Positions 24,341-37,510 are shown, counted from the first letter of the stretch. The stretch: DNA of 64,000 nucleotides from Ascaphus truei (GCA_036426205.1 CM071569.1:2687297-2751296), one strand, 5' to 3'. Notes: generated by a model not told the origin, from the sequence alone. Numbers and translations are program-made.

Positions 24341-25100
24341 AGGCTGACCATGTTTCCTTGAGACAAAAACGGGACATTGGGATGGCAGAAACGAGACAGG
24401 GTTATGTAATATTCCGTATTCATGAAAAAGTAAGAAGATAACAAACGTTTTATTTACCCCCACACCCCACTGCAGGGCATTTACTTTACTGAGTCACAAT
24501 AACAAACGTTTTATTTACCCCCACACCCCACCGCAGGGCATTTACTTTACTGAGTCACAATAACAAACGTTTTATTTACCCCCACACCCCACTGCGGGGC
24601 ATTTACTTTACTGAGTCACAATAACAAACTTTTTATTTACCCCCACACCCCACTGCGGGGCATTTACTTTACTGAGTCAGAAGCACGATGGATTTCTAGC
24701 AGGTTCAGCGGTGGGGGATCAGTTTGCCAGCCGCCAACGCTAAAGAAACAACGATACGAGTACAATGTGGGACTCCGATCGTACTAAGCAGCGAGAACGC
24801 GTTCGCTCCGTCTCATACTAGCGCTGTTCTCTCTCTGGGCAAGAAGCCTGGCCCTGATTGGATAAAGTAAATGGAACTTCCTCTTTCGTCACACTAGTGG
24901 TGTTACTGTACGCATGGATTAGCAGAGAGCCTTATGGGAAATAAACAACCCGCGCTCAGTTTTTTACAAAAAAATCAAAACTATATATAGTTTATTAAAA
25001 ACGGGACAAAATTGACATTCATATTAAAACGACGGGACGGTCAGGAAATATGAAAAAAAAACGGTACTGTCCCGTTTAAATCGTTATGTATGGTCAGCCT
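24341..25100. mobile_element. Palindromic MITE (AGGCTGACCAT ends) carrying a 61-bp array, block B copy
   Basis: Left end AGGCTGACCATGTTTCC, right end TATGTATGGTCAGCCTA. Internally AAAACGGGACA on the left pairs with TGTCCCGTTTAAA on the right. Flanks on both sides (CCAACTCCAGCACTTAAG, then CTTAAGCGCCACCAACAGG) read together like the hAT-like MITE family at 49705, so this element probably landed inside one. No transposase. Confidence 0.7.
24441..24680. repeat. 61-bp minisatellite inside MITE, block B (4 units)
   Basis: Four near-identical units with CCACACCCCACTGCAGGGCA and TTACTTTACTGAGTCACAAT. TGAGTCA is an AP-1-type heptamer repeated once per unit. Confidence 0.9.
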
Positions 25101-25213
25101 ACTTAAGCGCCACCAACAGGTCAGCACACACACACACACGTCTCTCAGATCAGCAAAGTTATTGCTCAACCACAGAAAGTTGATTCCCTGCAGATACAAT
25201 GTTGGATTCTCAG

Positions 25214-25568
25214 ACCCAGTGAGGAGAAGGAGGCTATTTCTTGGTGTGCAGAGGCGGCCCCAGTGAGGAGAAGGAGGCTATTTCTTGGTGTGCAGAGACA
25301 GTCCCAGTGAGGAGAAGGAGGCTATTTCTTGGTGTGCAGAGGCAGCCCCAGTGAGGAGAAGGAGGCTATTTCTTGGTGTGCAGAGGCAGCCCCAGTGAGG
25401 AGAAGGAGGCTATTTCTTGGTGTGCAGAGGCGGCCCCAGTGAGGAGAAGGAGGCTATTTCTTGGTGTGCAGAGGCAGCCTCAGTGAGGAGAAGGAGGCTA
25501 TTTCTTGGTGTGCAGAGGCAGCCTCAGTGAGGAGAAGGAGGCTATTTCTTGGTGTGCAGAGGCAGCCC
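25214..25568. repeat. 44-bp minisatellite, block B (8 units)
   Basis: Near-perfect units of CCCAGTGAGGAGAAGGAGGC and TATTTCTTGGTGTGCAGAGG. Frames through it are open in part, giving repetitive peptides that are not genes. Confidence 0.95.
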
Positions 25569-25839
25569 CGGTGCCAGATGGCTATGAAACTCCTTTGGCT
25601 TAGACTAGTAATGTCAGCCGAAGGACGTACAGATGGATCAGTCAGACTTTTTCTCCATGCTACCAGACTGCTGATTGGGACACAGTTAACCTCTTCACTA
25701 CCAGAATGTGCCTCATTGCTTTGCATTGCAGTGCCCTCTCTCCTGCAAGGAGTTAATGAAGTTCACTGTGATCTTTCAAACTTTGTGTAAAGCAGCTAAA
25801 CATGCAGCACTGGGACATTCTCTCTCACATCTTTTATTT

Positions 25840-26188
25840 ATTACCGGACTGAAGCAGGGGGTCTCCCGAGCTGAAGCGCGTCGATTTCAGCTCCGGGGAT
25901 CCCCTGCTTTTCGAGATGCTTTCCTCCGTGGGGGATGCTGGTATCTCTGGGGAGTTTAAATGTTTAGGTCACACGGGCCTACAGGAAATCGCAAGCGATG
26001 ACATCACAACTTCCTATTGGCCCACGTGACGCGGGACATTTAAAGGCCGCCATTTTGTTAGGCACACAGTTGCCTGGCTCCAGGGATACCGGCACCGCCA
26101 CGGAGGTAAGTATCTCTGGAAGCAGGGGGTGCCCGGTGCTGAAATTAATGGAGTTCATCTCCAGAGACCCCCTTCTTCAATACTATAA
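25840..26188. mobile_element. Promoter-like palindromic repeat (CAGGGGGTCTCC family), block B copy
   Basis: Left arm GACTGAAGCAGGGGGTCTCC with a GAGCTGAA segment; right arm CTCCAGAGACCCCCTTCTTC is its rough inverse. Interior contains GATGACATCACA (CRE-like), CCTATTGGCCCACGTGACG (CCAAT box plus E-box), AAAGGCCGCCATTTTGTTAG (YY1-type) and GGAGGTAAGTA, a splice-donor-like word. Five family members lie in the window. Confidence 0.7.
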
Positions 26189-26311
26189 TTAAAAAAATAT
26201 ATATTAAAAAAACAATGTGCAGTGCTACATGTTCAGCGGCTTTAATTCAAATGGAACAACATAGATTTACATTTCCTATAAAACTATACTATATGTGCAC
26301 TAACTATACAA

Positions 26312-26522
26312 ACAAGGACAGTGAGTGTGAGTCAGGGGAACCGGGTTCAAATACCAGCCTTGTGACCGTGAGCAAGTCACTTTACCTCCCTGTGCCTCAG
26401 GCACCGAAAACATAGATTGTAAGATGTACTAGGCAAGCGGACTCGTCGTGCCTGCAAAATGATATGTGTAGTGCTGCGTACACTATCAGTGCTATATATA
26501 TATAAAGAAAATACATTATTAT
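26312..26522 (+). mobile_element. tRNA-derived SINE, block B copy
   Basis: B-box-like GGGTTCAAATACC, then GAGCAAGTCACTTTACCTCC and GTGCCTCAGGCACCGAAAAC, ending in a TATATATATA / ATTATTATT tail. Same family as 50129-50355. It is a retroposon, not a tRNA gene. Confidence 0.85.
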
Positions 26523-26587
26523 TGAAAAGCTACTGACCCTAATGAGTGTGGCTCTGTGGAAATCTGTGGCCCGGAGTCAGTAAGCTG

Positions 26588-27279
26588 CGTTTTGGGTACC
26601 ACTGGGAAAGAAGGCGGTGTTATTTCGGTCATGTGCTTGCTGTACGCGGTCTTGATACCTTTTCTCGACCCAGTAGTAGATGTTTATTGGTGCTGGGGAA
26701 AGAAGGCGGGTGTTATTTCGGTCATGCTTGCTGTGACGCTTGGTGTTATCTCAGACCCAGTAAGATTGGTGTATTGGTCCTGGGGAAAGAAGGCGGTGGT
26801 ATTCGGTCATGCTTGCTGTACGCTGGTGTCTTAGATATTTTCTCAGACCCAGTAGATTGTTGTATTGGTCCTGGGGAAAGAAGGCGGTGTTATTTCGGTC
26901 ATGCTGCTGTACGCTTGGTGTCATTCTAAGACCCAGTAGATTGTTGTATTGGTGCTGGGGAAAGAAGGCGGTGTTATTTCGGTCATGCTTGCTGTACGCT
27001 TGGTGTTATTCTCAGACCCAGTAGATTGTTGTATTGGTGCTGGGGAAAGAAGGCGGTGTTATTTCGGTCATGCTTGCTGTCCTGGTGTTTATCTCAGACC
27101 CAGTAGATTGTTGTATTGGTGCTGGGGAAAGAAGCGTGTTATTTCGGTCATGCGTGCTGACGCTGGTATTATACTTTTCTCAGACCCAGTAGATTGTTGT
27201 ATTGGTGCCTGGGGAAAGAAGGCGGTGTTATTTCGGTCATGCTTGCTGTACGCTTGGTGTTATTCTCAGACCCAGTAGA
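26588..27279. repeat. 85-bp minisatellite, block B (about 8 units)
   Basis: Units as in block A, many nearly perfect. The array stops at CAGACCCAGTAGAG and the sequence jumps to GTATCGCTGCTGC, the first words of block C. In blocks A and C the array instead continues to the 43206 flank. Confidence 0.9.
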
Positions 27280-27524
27280 GGTATCGCTGCTGCACCTCTG
27301 GGCTGATATAGGACTTGCAGAGGCCAGACCTCTGATTTCAGCTTATTTCATCTATCCGCACCAGGCCGGAGATGGAGCCACAATCAAAGACGGCTGGCTA
27401 CATGTGTTTCCGTTTAGGCATCATCCATGGGGCACTCTATGTAGGACTCCAGTCTGGTTGTATAACAGATCGGAGAAAAATACCCCGCGTGTGACATGTC
27501 CTGCTGGGAACTCTGCCAGTAGAC

Positions 27525-27867
27525 CAGGGTCCCCAAACTCCGTCCTTCAAGCTCCTGCCCAGTGTGCAGTGATTTGGATCCCAGGTTCAGCACAGGTGGC
27601 TCAATCAGAGGCTCAGTTGAAGACTGAGCCGCTGATTGAGCCACCTGTGCTGAGCTGGAACTGACTGAGCCACCTGTTGCTGAAGTCTGGGATGCTTGAG
27701 CATCTGTGCTGAAGCTGGGACTGACTGAGCCACCTGTGTTGAGCAGGGACTGACCGAGCCACCTGTGCTGAAGCAGGGTTGATTGAGCCACCTGTGCTGA
27801 AGCAGGGAAGTCCAGAAACCTGACCTGCTGGGGGAGGGGAGCTTGAGGACTGGAGTTGAGCGCCCAG
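27525..27867. mobile_element. hAT-like MITE with internal 30-bp amplification, block C copy
   Basis: Counterpart of 13460-13801. The left target duplication is blurred (CAGTAGAC) whereas the right CCATAGAC is intact, in line with indel noise in this block. Confidence 0.75.
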
Positions 27868-27967
27868 CCATAGACTTCCCCTCACTGAAGCATATGATCA
27901 CTAATAGTAGTTTGCAACCTCTTGCTGATGTGTGGGCACAGAAGAGGAGAGTCCTCACCTTCCATCC

Positions 27968-28168
27968 AGTCATGGCCACACCTTGCTGCAGAGCGGCAGA
28001 CGTGGCCACACCTCTCTGCGAGGTGCAGACGTGGCCACACCTCTCTGCAGAGCGGCAGATGTGGCCAACACATCTCTGCAGAAGCGGCAGACGATGTGGC
28101 ACACCTTGCAGACGGCAGACTGGCCACACTCTCTGCAGAGCGCAGACGTGGCCATACCTCTCTGCAGA
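27968..28168. repeat. 30-bp minisatellite, block C
   Basis: Noisy version of 13905-14104, with extra and missing bases in most units. Confidence 0.8.
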
Positions 28169-28270
28169 CCTGATCTTCTTACACAACAGGGCAGATAAGA
28201 GATGACGTTGCTGGACCTTACACAGGCCACCAGCCCTCTGACACTCGTGACATCAGTGGAAAATATAAGG

Positions 28271-28436
28271 CAGGGCGTGGGCAACTCCAGTCCTCAAGCC
28301 ACCAACGGTCAGTTTGTAAGAGATTCCTGCTTCAGCACAGGTGGTGTCAATCGAAGACCGAGCCACTGATTGAGCCACCTGTGCTGAAGCAGGATACCCT
28401 TACAACCTGACCTTGAGACTGGAGTTGCCCACCCCA
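28271..28436. mobile_element. hAT-like palindromic MITE, block C copy
   Basis: Counterpart of 14207-14377, with a few single-base losses and the right flank TCATAAGG still visible. Confidence 0.75.
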
Positions 28437-28439
28437 TCA

Positions 28440-29998
28440 TAAGGGCACAGGTTAAGGAGGTATTTTCTAAGAAAAGCCCCCGTGCGACCTTCCTGTCAGT
28501 GAGTTCCACAGTAAAGATGATTGCCCTTACTGCTCGCCTAATGGGCACGTTTGTAAATCGGGCTGGTAAAGGTTTTGGGGTTTTTTTAGATTAACGCTGC
28601 TGAGTAAATACGGCCCTTAAACATTTTGCTGTCAGAGACCCGCCCGGCAAGCGCCCTCGGCAGCAAAAGTTTAGCAAAGATGACCCCTCATTCCCAGTCC
28701 TTTGCTCACGTCTGGGAGCGTACACACCCTTTGGGCTTCGCTGAACATCTTTTCCTGCATGGAGCGGCCTCCTTGGACGCAGCCCCGATGAAGTCAGCCT
28801 TTCTTCCCCCCCGACACTTCTCTGTACGGTCTGAATCCCGAGCAGTGCGCCTTCCCAGCGAGCTGTTTCTGCTTTGAAGTCTGGGCCGAGTCTCCACTCC
28901 TGGAGTGAGCGCGCAGCCTCGCGAGGCCGGGGGGAATGTTCTGATTGCCGTCAGTCTCTTAAATTCCTGTTGGACTGAGCAGGACAATAATATTGAAAAA
29001 GATTATTAAAAGGGGCACGTCATTCTGTATGGGATACAAAGTGTAGGAGGACGTAGCATGTTAATAGGTTCCATGGACAGTACATAGGCACCTTTAATAA
29101 ATAGAAGTATAAATATTTTATCTAATTTGTTGCATTAATATTGCGTTAGGGTCCCCTCCCACCTCCCCATCTCTTTATGTAGTGTTTCTTAGTGATAGAC
29201 CCTTTGCCACTTCTCGAGCCCTAGTAACCTCTGTCCAGATTACAAAGTAATTTGATGCCATCATTAGTCACACAGATAAACATCAGTAGCTGATTTCTCT
29301 TGAGATTCCGTGTTCCCTACAATGTTCACAGGATACAAATAAACAGGGCAGCTACTTTAAGGGGCAACGAGTCCTTTTTCTAGAAAAAGCCGTGAAAAAG
29401 GGACCAAACTGGGCTAATAAACCCCGGTGATTCGTGATCTGATGCTCGCAGAGCCCAACGGAAACCAACGCTGTCCTATCAGAACGGCTGGAGCCCTGAG
29501 GAGTAGAGCGGGCGACTGTGTGCAGGCCCTGTAGCCGCAGAGGATTTGGTAATAATGGGTTTTGGTGTATCGTGTGACATTACTTCTGCGAGTAGGAACA
29601 GGATGTGACTGTGGGAAAGAAGACGCGAGCACGGCCATGCATCCTCTTGAATCCAGGCGCAGATTGAATTCACCACTACAGTAACATACGGGTAGTAATT
29701 TGTCTCAGAAGCTGCAGAATCGGCCCAGAGCCGTTTCCCACGGGCTCTGTGCATTCTCTGCCCAGAATAGCAGCCCTCTTCTTACTTGGCAACTGTTAAG
29801 TAAACAGAGTACCCCTGTGCAGGGTGAGGAGAGAATACATGCTATTTAACAACATGTACCCCCAGATGCGGAAAGTGCAAGTCCTCAGCCATGTACCACC
29901 TCTTCATTCGTAAGGAATAGGGAAGCAAGAGACAAGAACTGCTGGTTTTGTTGGGAAGTCGTTTATGGAGCGATACGTCAGCATGCTGCACTGATTCC
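28440..29998. other. No gene seen (block C)
   Basis: Noisy counterpart of 14386-15985. Nothing recognised. Confidence 0.5.
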
Positions 29999-30095
29999 AG
30001 GGGGCAGGGATCGGGGCAGGGATCGGGGCAGGGATCGAGGGCAGGGATCCGGGCAGGGATGGGTGAGGGACGGGGGCAGGGATCGGGCAGGGATC
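29999..30095. repeat. 12-bp G-rich minisatellite, block C
   Basis: About 8 GGGATCGGGGCA-type units, several with a lost or gained base. Counterpart of 15987-16086. Confidence 0.85.
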
Positions 30096-31131
30096 ATACT
30101 GAGATCAGTTGAGAACATTCAGAAAAGTGTCAGTTTTTTACGGAATATTTGTCCCGAAGTAGGAAAATGAGCTGGAAGCAAAAGGGAGTTAGGATCATTG
30201 TACAAAATTTTGGGGAGGGGGTTCTGTTTTTAGGGGCGTACATTACAACACAAACATTCATTACAAGTGCTATACCGGCTGCAACCGTTCCTTTATCACA
30301 GCTGCGGTCTTTCAGTAGGAGTAATGCTTCGCACAGTGCGGGTTGCACCTGCATAATGCCAATTCATGTGCTGCGAATGTGCAAAGGGCAATCACTGCTA
30401 GGGTCCTGATGCATCGGGATGATGACTTCTATCAGGGAGGAATGCTTGGGTTCGCCTAATGGACCCTGATTTACATCTAATTGGGTTGCCTGAGCAATGG
30501 AACTCAAAGCTCGGCGTGGTTACAGAAAAAAAAAGGAAATAGTTAAATCTAGAAAAGAAATCAAACACCAAGATAAAAAAATATAAGATGACAGAATACA
30601 GAATAGAAAGAGAAGTATTATTATGCCGGACAGGTGTGTTTCATTATATCAGATGCCTAGGTAAACAGATTTTCGGAGAGGGGGGCCCTTCAGACGTCCA
30701 AAACTTCCAAACAGAAAGAGCAGCGTTGTCAGAAGCTCGGACCCCAACGGTGTCAAGGAGGTTCTGGGAACTGTTACCAGTCCTTCATCTAAGGGCGCCA
30801 GGCGGCTTGAGAGACACACAAAACACTACACACACACAGTTTCCTATCTCCTTGGCCCACCCCAGGCTCCTGACACCTCTTCTGATTGGCTGCATTACCC
30901 AGCAGCAGCCAATCGAGATGGAGGAAGCTGCCAAGCCCCCTATCAACAGCCCTGCTCTCTCCTGTCGGAAAAATCAGTGGCCGCCCTGAGCCGGGTCAGG
31001 TCACTACGTATGTCCAGAGACGTAAAACCGGTATACACATACATGTCCAGAACAGTATTAGCTCTTAATTTTTTACTGGCACTAGTGTCCAAATACAGGA
31101 CAGTCCGGTTCAATGCTGGAACCTGGCAACC

Positions 31132-32500
31132 CTATTTCAGCAGCAGTCGTAGTGAGTAAGGGGGAGTATAAGGAACAATTGACTCTTTCAGATAGCTGGA
31201 ACCCTGACTATGTAGCACTTTGAGTCCATTTTTATACAGGTTCACCATTACAGGCAGCCAGTGCAGAGAAAAAGGTGTCATCTGGGGAAAACAAGTGGGT
31301 AACCCTGGTGGGTAACAGTGGGTAACCCTTTTCCTTAGGTGAAAGAATGAGGATTTGGTCACAGCTGACGTTCAAGTGTCAGGCAACAATCAAGGACAAC
31401 ACCAGGAATCGCCACACAGTAGAGTCTTGCTGTCATAAGATGGTGAGCTCCTATGACGACGCACCTGTGTCTTATCAGGATTCAACCTCAACCACTGGCA
31501 TTCATGCTCACTAGGATCTCAGGTAGACATCCATTGAGTACGATAATGGGTCTTTAGTGCCCGGTACAAAGAACAAGTGGAATTGAGTGTCATCTGCATA
31601 GCAATGATAACCTAGGCCCAGGGCGGACATGTACACACAAATTACATGGGAGATAAGATGGAGCCCTTAGCAGGGAGCAGATGAGTATACTGTGACCTGC
31701 CAGTGAGAAAATATTTGAACCAGCTCAGAACTGTGCCACCCAGTCCACTACATGCTTCAGGCGCCCCATTTTAATCCCATGGTCAACGGTATCAAATTCT
31801 GCGAGAGTTTAAGGAGTACCCAGACGAACAGTCTTATTGTCTCTCGCCACCAGAAGCACATGAACCGAAGCTGTTCTCAATACTATGCTGTCTTCTAATC
31901 TGACAGGTATGGGTCATATATATGGATTGACAGATCAGTTCCAGTTGGGTTGCATCAATGTCTCAATAACCTTCCATAGGAAAGGAAGATTTGATACGGG
32001 CCTGTAATTAGCCAGGCAGTCCGGGTTTAATTCATGTTTTTCTTAGAAGAGGTGTGACGAGTGCTTCCTTCAGCAGTTCTGGAAAGAACCCCATCTTGAA
32101 GAGCACATGGACTGTTCTGTCAAACACTGAGCCGATTACATCCATACGCCCTATAAGAAGACGGTTTGGCCTGGATCCAAATCACAGGCAGTGAAGTGAA
32201 CCCCTGGATGGGTGCACAATATTCTCATATCCAGATGTCAAAGCAAGTCCTGAAGCCATAGAACCCATATTCAATGCTGGAACCTCGACTCACATGAGAC
32301 AGCACAGTCGGAATCCCGGCCTGGGTGGAGGATACCGTATCAGAAAAGAAGAGAGCAAACCCATTACAACGGGCCTGGGAAAAAGCTACACCGGACTGAG
32401 CATTGCAGCCTGAAACACCTATCCACAGGGATTTCCTGGAACCAGGGTCACGAATGATGTATGATGATTCCAGTAAGCTCAACTCATGTCCTCCCTCTTC
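31132..32500 (-). pseudogene. L2-type LINE fragment, block C copy
   Basis: Same insertion as 17150-18465. Here the C-terminal part is best preserved: at 31132-31362 the minus strand reads SLHWLPV and then SYLKESIVPYTP, words typical of the domain after the RT in L2/CR1-like elements. Upstream (32225-32503) FFSDTVSSTQAG of the linker is visible. Many frameshifts; inactive. Confidence 0.8.
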
Positions 32501-33212
32501 CAAAGCATGACAAGTCTTAATGTCTTTCTTAATTATATGGAGGAGTAGAAAACACAGGAACTTGTAGGTGTAGTGTAGGCAGAGAGTGCTTCTCTATGTG
32601 GGAGCTTTATGGGGTTAGACTATGGTAAGAGAGAAAGGCCTTACCAGGGGTGGATGCAGACAGGTCTGTACTCACTGTGATCTAGGGTGGAAAAGGAAGT
32701 GAGGGGCAGGGTCACACATAAGGTTGAATAGGACTGCACTAATGTCAGCAAAGACAGGGGAGAACATGGGAAAGTCCATTAACTGGAGGACTGGAGAAGC
32801 TGCAGTAGCAGTTCCTGATTACGTGCTCAGAGGCAAGAAATGCAACATTGTTGCATGTTACACAGGCACAGTATTGTTCTGCAGACTCATGCAGCTGGAA
32901 TAAGATCTGACAGGCAGAAAAGCTGCAAAGGAGAGAGGGGGGTGAGTCAGAAATGTAGTTCGTGTTCCATGACAGGGAGGAAGAGCTGAGCTGGTCTATT
33001 GTCCGCTGCCACACAACCTCATGACAAAAAACGCTGATATCTTACGAATCATTGTGAATTCGCGATATGGTCAATCAATTTAGCCTTGCCCTCACACAAG
33101 CGAGACCTCGGGCAGCGCGTTTAAATTGAGTGACTTGACCAATCTTTGTGCTGGCCCCACTGGCAGCTAGAGTCCCACCTTGGAGAAAAAGCAAACTAAT
33201 GGTATGATACAG

Positions 33213-33405
33213 GGCTCTATGTATCAAGGCGAAAGCAGTGCATTCTGGGGCGAAAGCAGGGCATTCTGGGGCAAAAAAATAAAAGACTCCGGATGTAAAG
33301 TACCAAAGAATAAATGGCTCATTGCTATTAATGGGATATTATCCTTGATACATCCGTTTTGGATTATGCTGCAGAATTGTACCACTTTGCCTTGATACAT
33401 GACCG
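33213..33405. mobile_element. Short palindromic MITE with CTATGTATCAAGGC ends, block C copy
   Basis: Counterpart of 19268-19465, with both inverse ends visible and single-base losses. Confidence 0.6.
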
Positions 33406-33734
33406 CATAGTATTTAATTGTTTAAGTGTTGGTAATTATTGTGTTCAAAAATTCAGATGGGGTCAAAATTTATTTATTTAAACTTTATTGTCTTGTATCC
33501 ACACACATTCTCTAACTTTTCAACTTTAATCATCAATTATGATGCAAAAAGCTAAAGACGGCAGATAATTGTCTGGTAACACCAGAATATCCTGGGACAT
33601 AATGCAAGTAAAAATGTCTTCCTTTGTCACCGTGATAATTCACCTTTAATGAGATGAACTTGAATGCCTTGCTGCATTTGCTCTGGAGAAAGCTGGATTG
33701 CGGTGATATTACTTTTTATTGACATGCACACCCA

Positions 33735-33754
33735 CCCCCCCCCCCCCCCCCCCC
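33735..33754. repeat. Poly-C run, block C
   Basis: Longest of the three homologous C runs; followed by ACACATCCAGG. Confidence 0.9.
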
Positions 33755-34049
33755 ACACATCCAGGTCTGATTTTTGCATGGATCTATGTTTGGGATTTTT
33801 GTTATTCTGACCAAAATGCTGCTTTTCTGTTCTCCAGAAAAGTTGGACTTCAATTCTCATAAATGATCAATAATTCTGATTGAAACTGTAGGTAAGTGTG
33901 GAGGTGCTAACTCGTACTGTTAAATGATTGATATAGTAATAAACAATGTACTGTAGCCTCCAAGGTAGGCCCGGTCCAGCAGAGTATTGTAAACTCTCCA
34001 AGGATTAAGTGTGTTATCGGTATACAGTCTATGCAGAATACCTAATTTT

Positions 34050-35385
34050 ACAATGCCCCACGTCTCTCAGACATGCAGGGGGTTCCGTGGCTATCAGTCC
34101 CCGGGTCATTCTTACAATGCCCCACGGCTCTCAGACAGCAGGGGGTTCCGGGCTTATCAGTTCCCCGGGCTCATTCTTACAATGCCCCACGGCTCTCAGA
34201 CACGCAGGGGGTTCCGTGGCTATTCAGTTCCCGGGCTCATTCTTACAATGCCCCACGGCTTCAGACACGCAGGGGGATCCGTGGCTTATCAGTTCCCGGC
34301 TCATTCTTACAATGCCCCACGGCTCTCAGACACGCAGGGGTTCCGTGGCTTATCGTTCCCGGGCTCATTCTTACAATGCCCCAGGCTCTCAGACACGCAG
34401 GGGTTCCGTGGCTATAGTCCCCGGGCTCATTCTTACAATGCCCCCCACGTCTCTAGACACGCAGGGGGTTCCGTGGCTTATCAGTTCCCGGGCTCATTTT
34501 ACAATGCCCCACGGCTCTCAGACACGCAGGGGGGTCCGTGGCTTATCAGTTCCCAGGGCTCATTCTTCAATGCCCACGGCTTCAGACACGCAGGGGTTCG
34601 TGGCTTATCAGTTCCCCGGCTCATTCTTACAATGCCCCCACGTCTCTCAGACACGCAGGGGGTTCCGTGGGGTATCAGTTCCCCGGGCTCATTCTTACAA
34701 TGCCCCACGGCTCTCAGACACGCAGGGGGTTCGTGGCTTATCAGGTTCCCGGTCATTCTTACAATGCCCCACGGCTTTCAGACACGCAGGGGGTTCCGTG
34801 GCTTATCAGTTCCCCGGGCTCATTCTTACAATGCCCCACGGCTTTCAGACACGCAGGGGGTTCCGTGGTTATAGTCCCCGGGCTCATTCTTACAATGCCC
34901 CCACGTCTCTCAGACATGCAGGGGTTCCGGCTTATCAGTTCCCCGGGCTCATTCTACAATGCCCAGGCTCTCAGACACGCAGATGGTCCGTGGCTTATCA
35001 GTTCCCCGGGTCATTCTTACAATGCCCCACGGCTTTCAGACACGCAGGGGGGGTCCGTGGTTATCAGTTCCCGGGCTCATTCTTACAATGCCCCACGGCT
35101 CAGACACGCAGGGGGTTCCGTGGCTATCAGTTCCCGGGGCTCATTCTTACAATGCCCCACGGCTCTCAGACACGCAGGGGGTTCCGTGGCTTATCAGTTC
35201 CCGGGCTCATTCTTACCCACGGCTCTCAGACACGCAGGGGGTTCCGTGGCTTATCAGTTCCCCGGGCTCATTTACCCCACGGCTCTCAGACACGCAGGGT
35301 TCCAGGGGGTTCCATGGCTTATCAGTTCCCCGGGCTCATTCTTACCCCACGGCTCTCGACACGCAGGGGGTTCCGTGGCCTAGGC
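34050..35385. repeat. 67-bp minisatellite, block C (about 20 units)
   Basis: Same unit as blocks A and B. The first unit has ATGCAGGGGG after AGAC as in B, and the last three are 62-bp variants as in B. Most units have lost one or two bases. A frame of 462 codons runs through it, but it is a product of the repeat. Confidence 0.9.
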
Positions 35386-35837
35386 AGTGACAGATGAAAC
35401 ACATTTTGGCAAATTCCTCTCCTGACAATCAGCTGAGAAAACGAGAGAGTTGAGAAACAAACCCGATAAATCCCTGTTGCATTTCTAAAATATGCAATGT
35501 TAGGCTGTCAGATGATGTGAAATAAGTTATATGATAGATTTTATTCACCAATTTTTATTTTTTCACATGAGTTAAGGGACTAATTCTTTGCTGTCATATT
35601 ATCCAGTTATTCTTCACGTGTTAGTTATATCTTGTATAAGTCTCCGAAAGCACTCCATACACTGGCTGGTCCGTATACATACAGATATAAATACAATATA
35701 ATGTCACATTGGATAGGTAGCTCACTAAGCCACTTACAGTGTAATCTAGCTAAGGACAGTGAGGAGACGGCCCTGTTTGTAATACACAAACCACCAGAAA
35801 TTAAAGACCAGACTCCCCTGAATTTCATCTGTTATCT

Positions 35838-36087
35838 AGGCCGGGTGGCCCAACCCAGTCCTCAAGCCCCTCCCCCCCCCCCAACAGGTCAGGTTTTCAG
35901 GATATCTTAGTTTAAGAACAGGTGGCTCAAGACTGAGTCTCTGATGAGCCACCTGTGCTGAAGCTTGGATAGATTGAGCAACCTGTGCTCAAGCTGGGAC
36001 TGATTGAGCCACCTGTGCTGAAGCAGGGTAGCCTGAAACCACACCTGTTGGAGGGGGGGGGGCTTGAGGACTTGAGTCGAACACCCC
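35838..36087. mobile_element. hAT-like palindromic MITE, block C copy
   Basis: Counterpart of 20959-21213. Confidence 0.7.
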
Positions 36088-36089
36088 GC

Positions 36090-37510
36090 TCTGCCCAATA
36101 AACTGCATGGGGTACAAACGGAAACTCATCCTATTCTTCGGAAAGTGTAGGCGAGCCCACTAATGATTATGAGATGTCAGCAGACGACAGAAAAGGAACA
36201 TTCAATTGTGTCTTTAATCACTGGGGAGTTTATATAGAAAAACAAGTGTTGTCAATGCCACTTAAAGTTACTGGCAGGAAGTATTATTGAAGCATTATTC
36301 GGCTGCCACTTCTCCCCGTGCAATCATGTTGATATTCTCTTTACAGATCCATTTTCTGTACCGGTACTTTGCCAGCCACGTTTCCCACTTGTCGCAAGTC
36401 CACAGAACCGCTCTTCGGGAATCCCTGGGACTGCTTTGTGCCTTTTCATGAACTCGCTACAAACACTTCTCATTAACGCTGGCATCAGCTCTTATGCCGA
36501 CGTCCCTTAAATCTGTGTTTCCATAGACACCTATCCCCGGCTATCTTTCTACGGCATGGAGATCGGTGCAGTGGTCCGACTGCAACAGCTTCAAGCCTCA
36601 AATACAAATCGCAGTGCCGGTGGGTGGTTATAGCGGGGTCCGGCGCAGTGTGTGTGCGCGGGGGTCTCTCACCGCCTCCGGAGCCGGACTTCCACGCGTC
36701 ACCTTGGCAACGTGAGATCATGTGGGTAAAAGGCCCCCGCGCGCACATGACGTCACATCGTCAAGGCGACGCATGGTAGCAGGAGGAGATGCCGGCGCTT
36801 ACAGGCCGGCTCTCCCCCAAACCGACTCCGGTAATCACAGTTAAATGTGTGCTGGTAAATTTAACCTCCACAACATTTAAAACGTGATTACGGAAGTTGC
36901 GCCAGGGATGTGCGTGGGGCCAGGTGCAATCGCACCATTGGCGTCGCCACCACCACACCGGCCCTGGTGTGTTCCTTTTTTGCCGCTAAACAGTCCCTGT
37001 AATTTATAGGAATCTATTTATTAAGGGAACCCAAAAACGAGTCAACACTCTTGAAAAACAACCGTACTTCTTACAAGTGGCAGAAATAGGATGGAAACAT
37101 GATGGACGTCAGCTTTGTTTTTACGTGAAATGGATGTTACCTCCGTTTCTTATTGAACATTGTGCCTATATTTCAATATGTTCATTATATTAAGCATAAG
37201 TTAGTTGGGAACATATAGTACCGGAGTAATATTTGTGGGGATGAGTCATGAATGTGACATGCGTTAGTACATCGAAATACCTGTATTTGAATGGTCATTG
37301 TATTCCAATCATACCAATAGCACTTTATTAATCTCTCAATGGCCTTATTCACTGTGTCATGAAGCCTCTTCCTGTGCTGGGGAAGATTGAAGTCACATTG
37401 ATTTTAATGGAGCTGAAGTTCTTCTGAAGCATCTCCACAGCTGAGTAGTGGTCTGGGGTTTTATTCAGTACTAGCTGAAAGTACCCGCGTTGCTCGGAAT
37501 TCTCAGAAAC
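36090..37510. other. No gene seen (block C)
   Basis: Counterpart of 21215-22690. Confidence 0.5.

Larger units (their letters stand above)
13215..27279. repeat. Block B: most complete and cleanest copy of the ~14 kb locus
   Basis: Begins at GGTATCGCTGCTGCAC and ends in the 85-bp array. The next copy (block C) begins with the same words at 27280, giving a period of 14065. 13400-16640 is particularly clean, with perfect 8-bp target duplications around two MITEs that are blurred in block C. Its 67-bp array is much shorter than in A and C. Confidence 0.85.

Noticed and set aside
34009..35397. 462-codon plus-strand reading frame
   Set aside because: Lies in the 67-bp minisatellite. Peptide is a noisy repeat that changes frame between units, and block B has only six units; no start context or domain.
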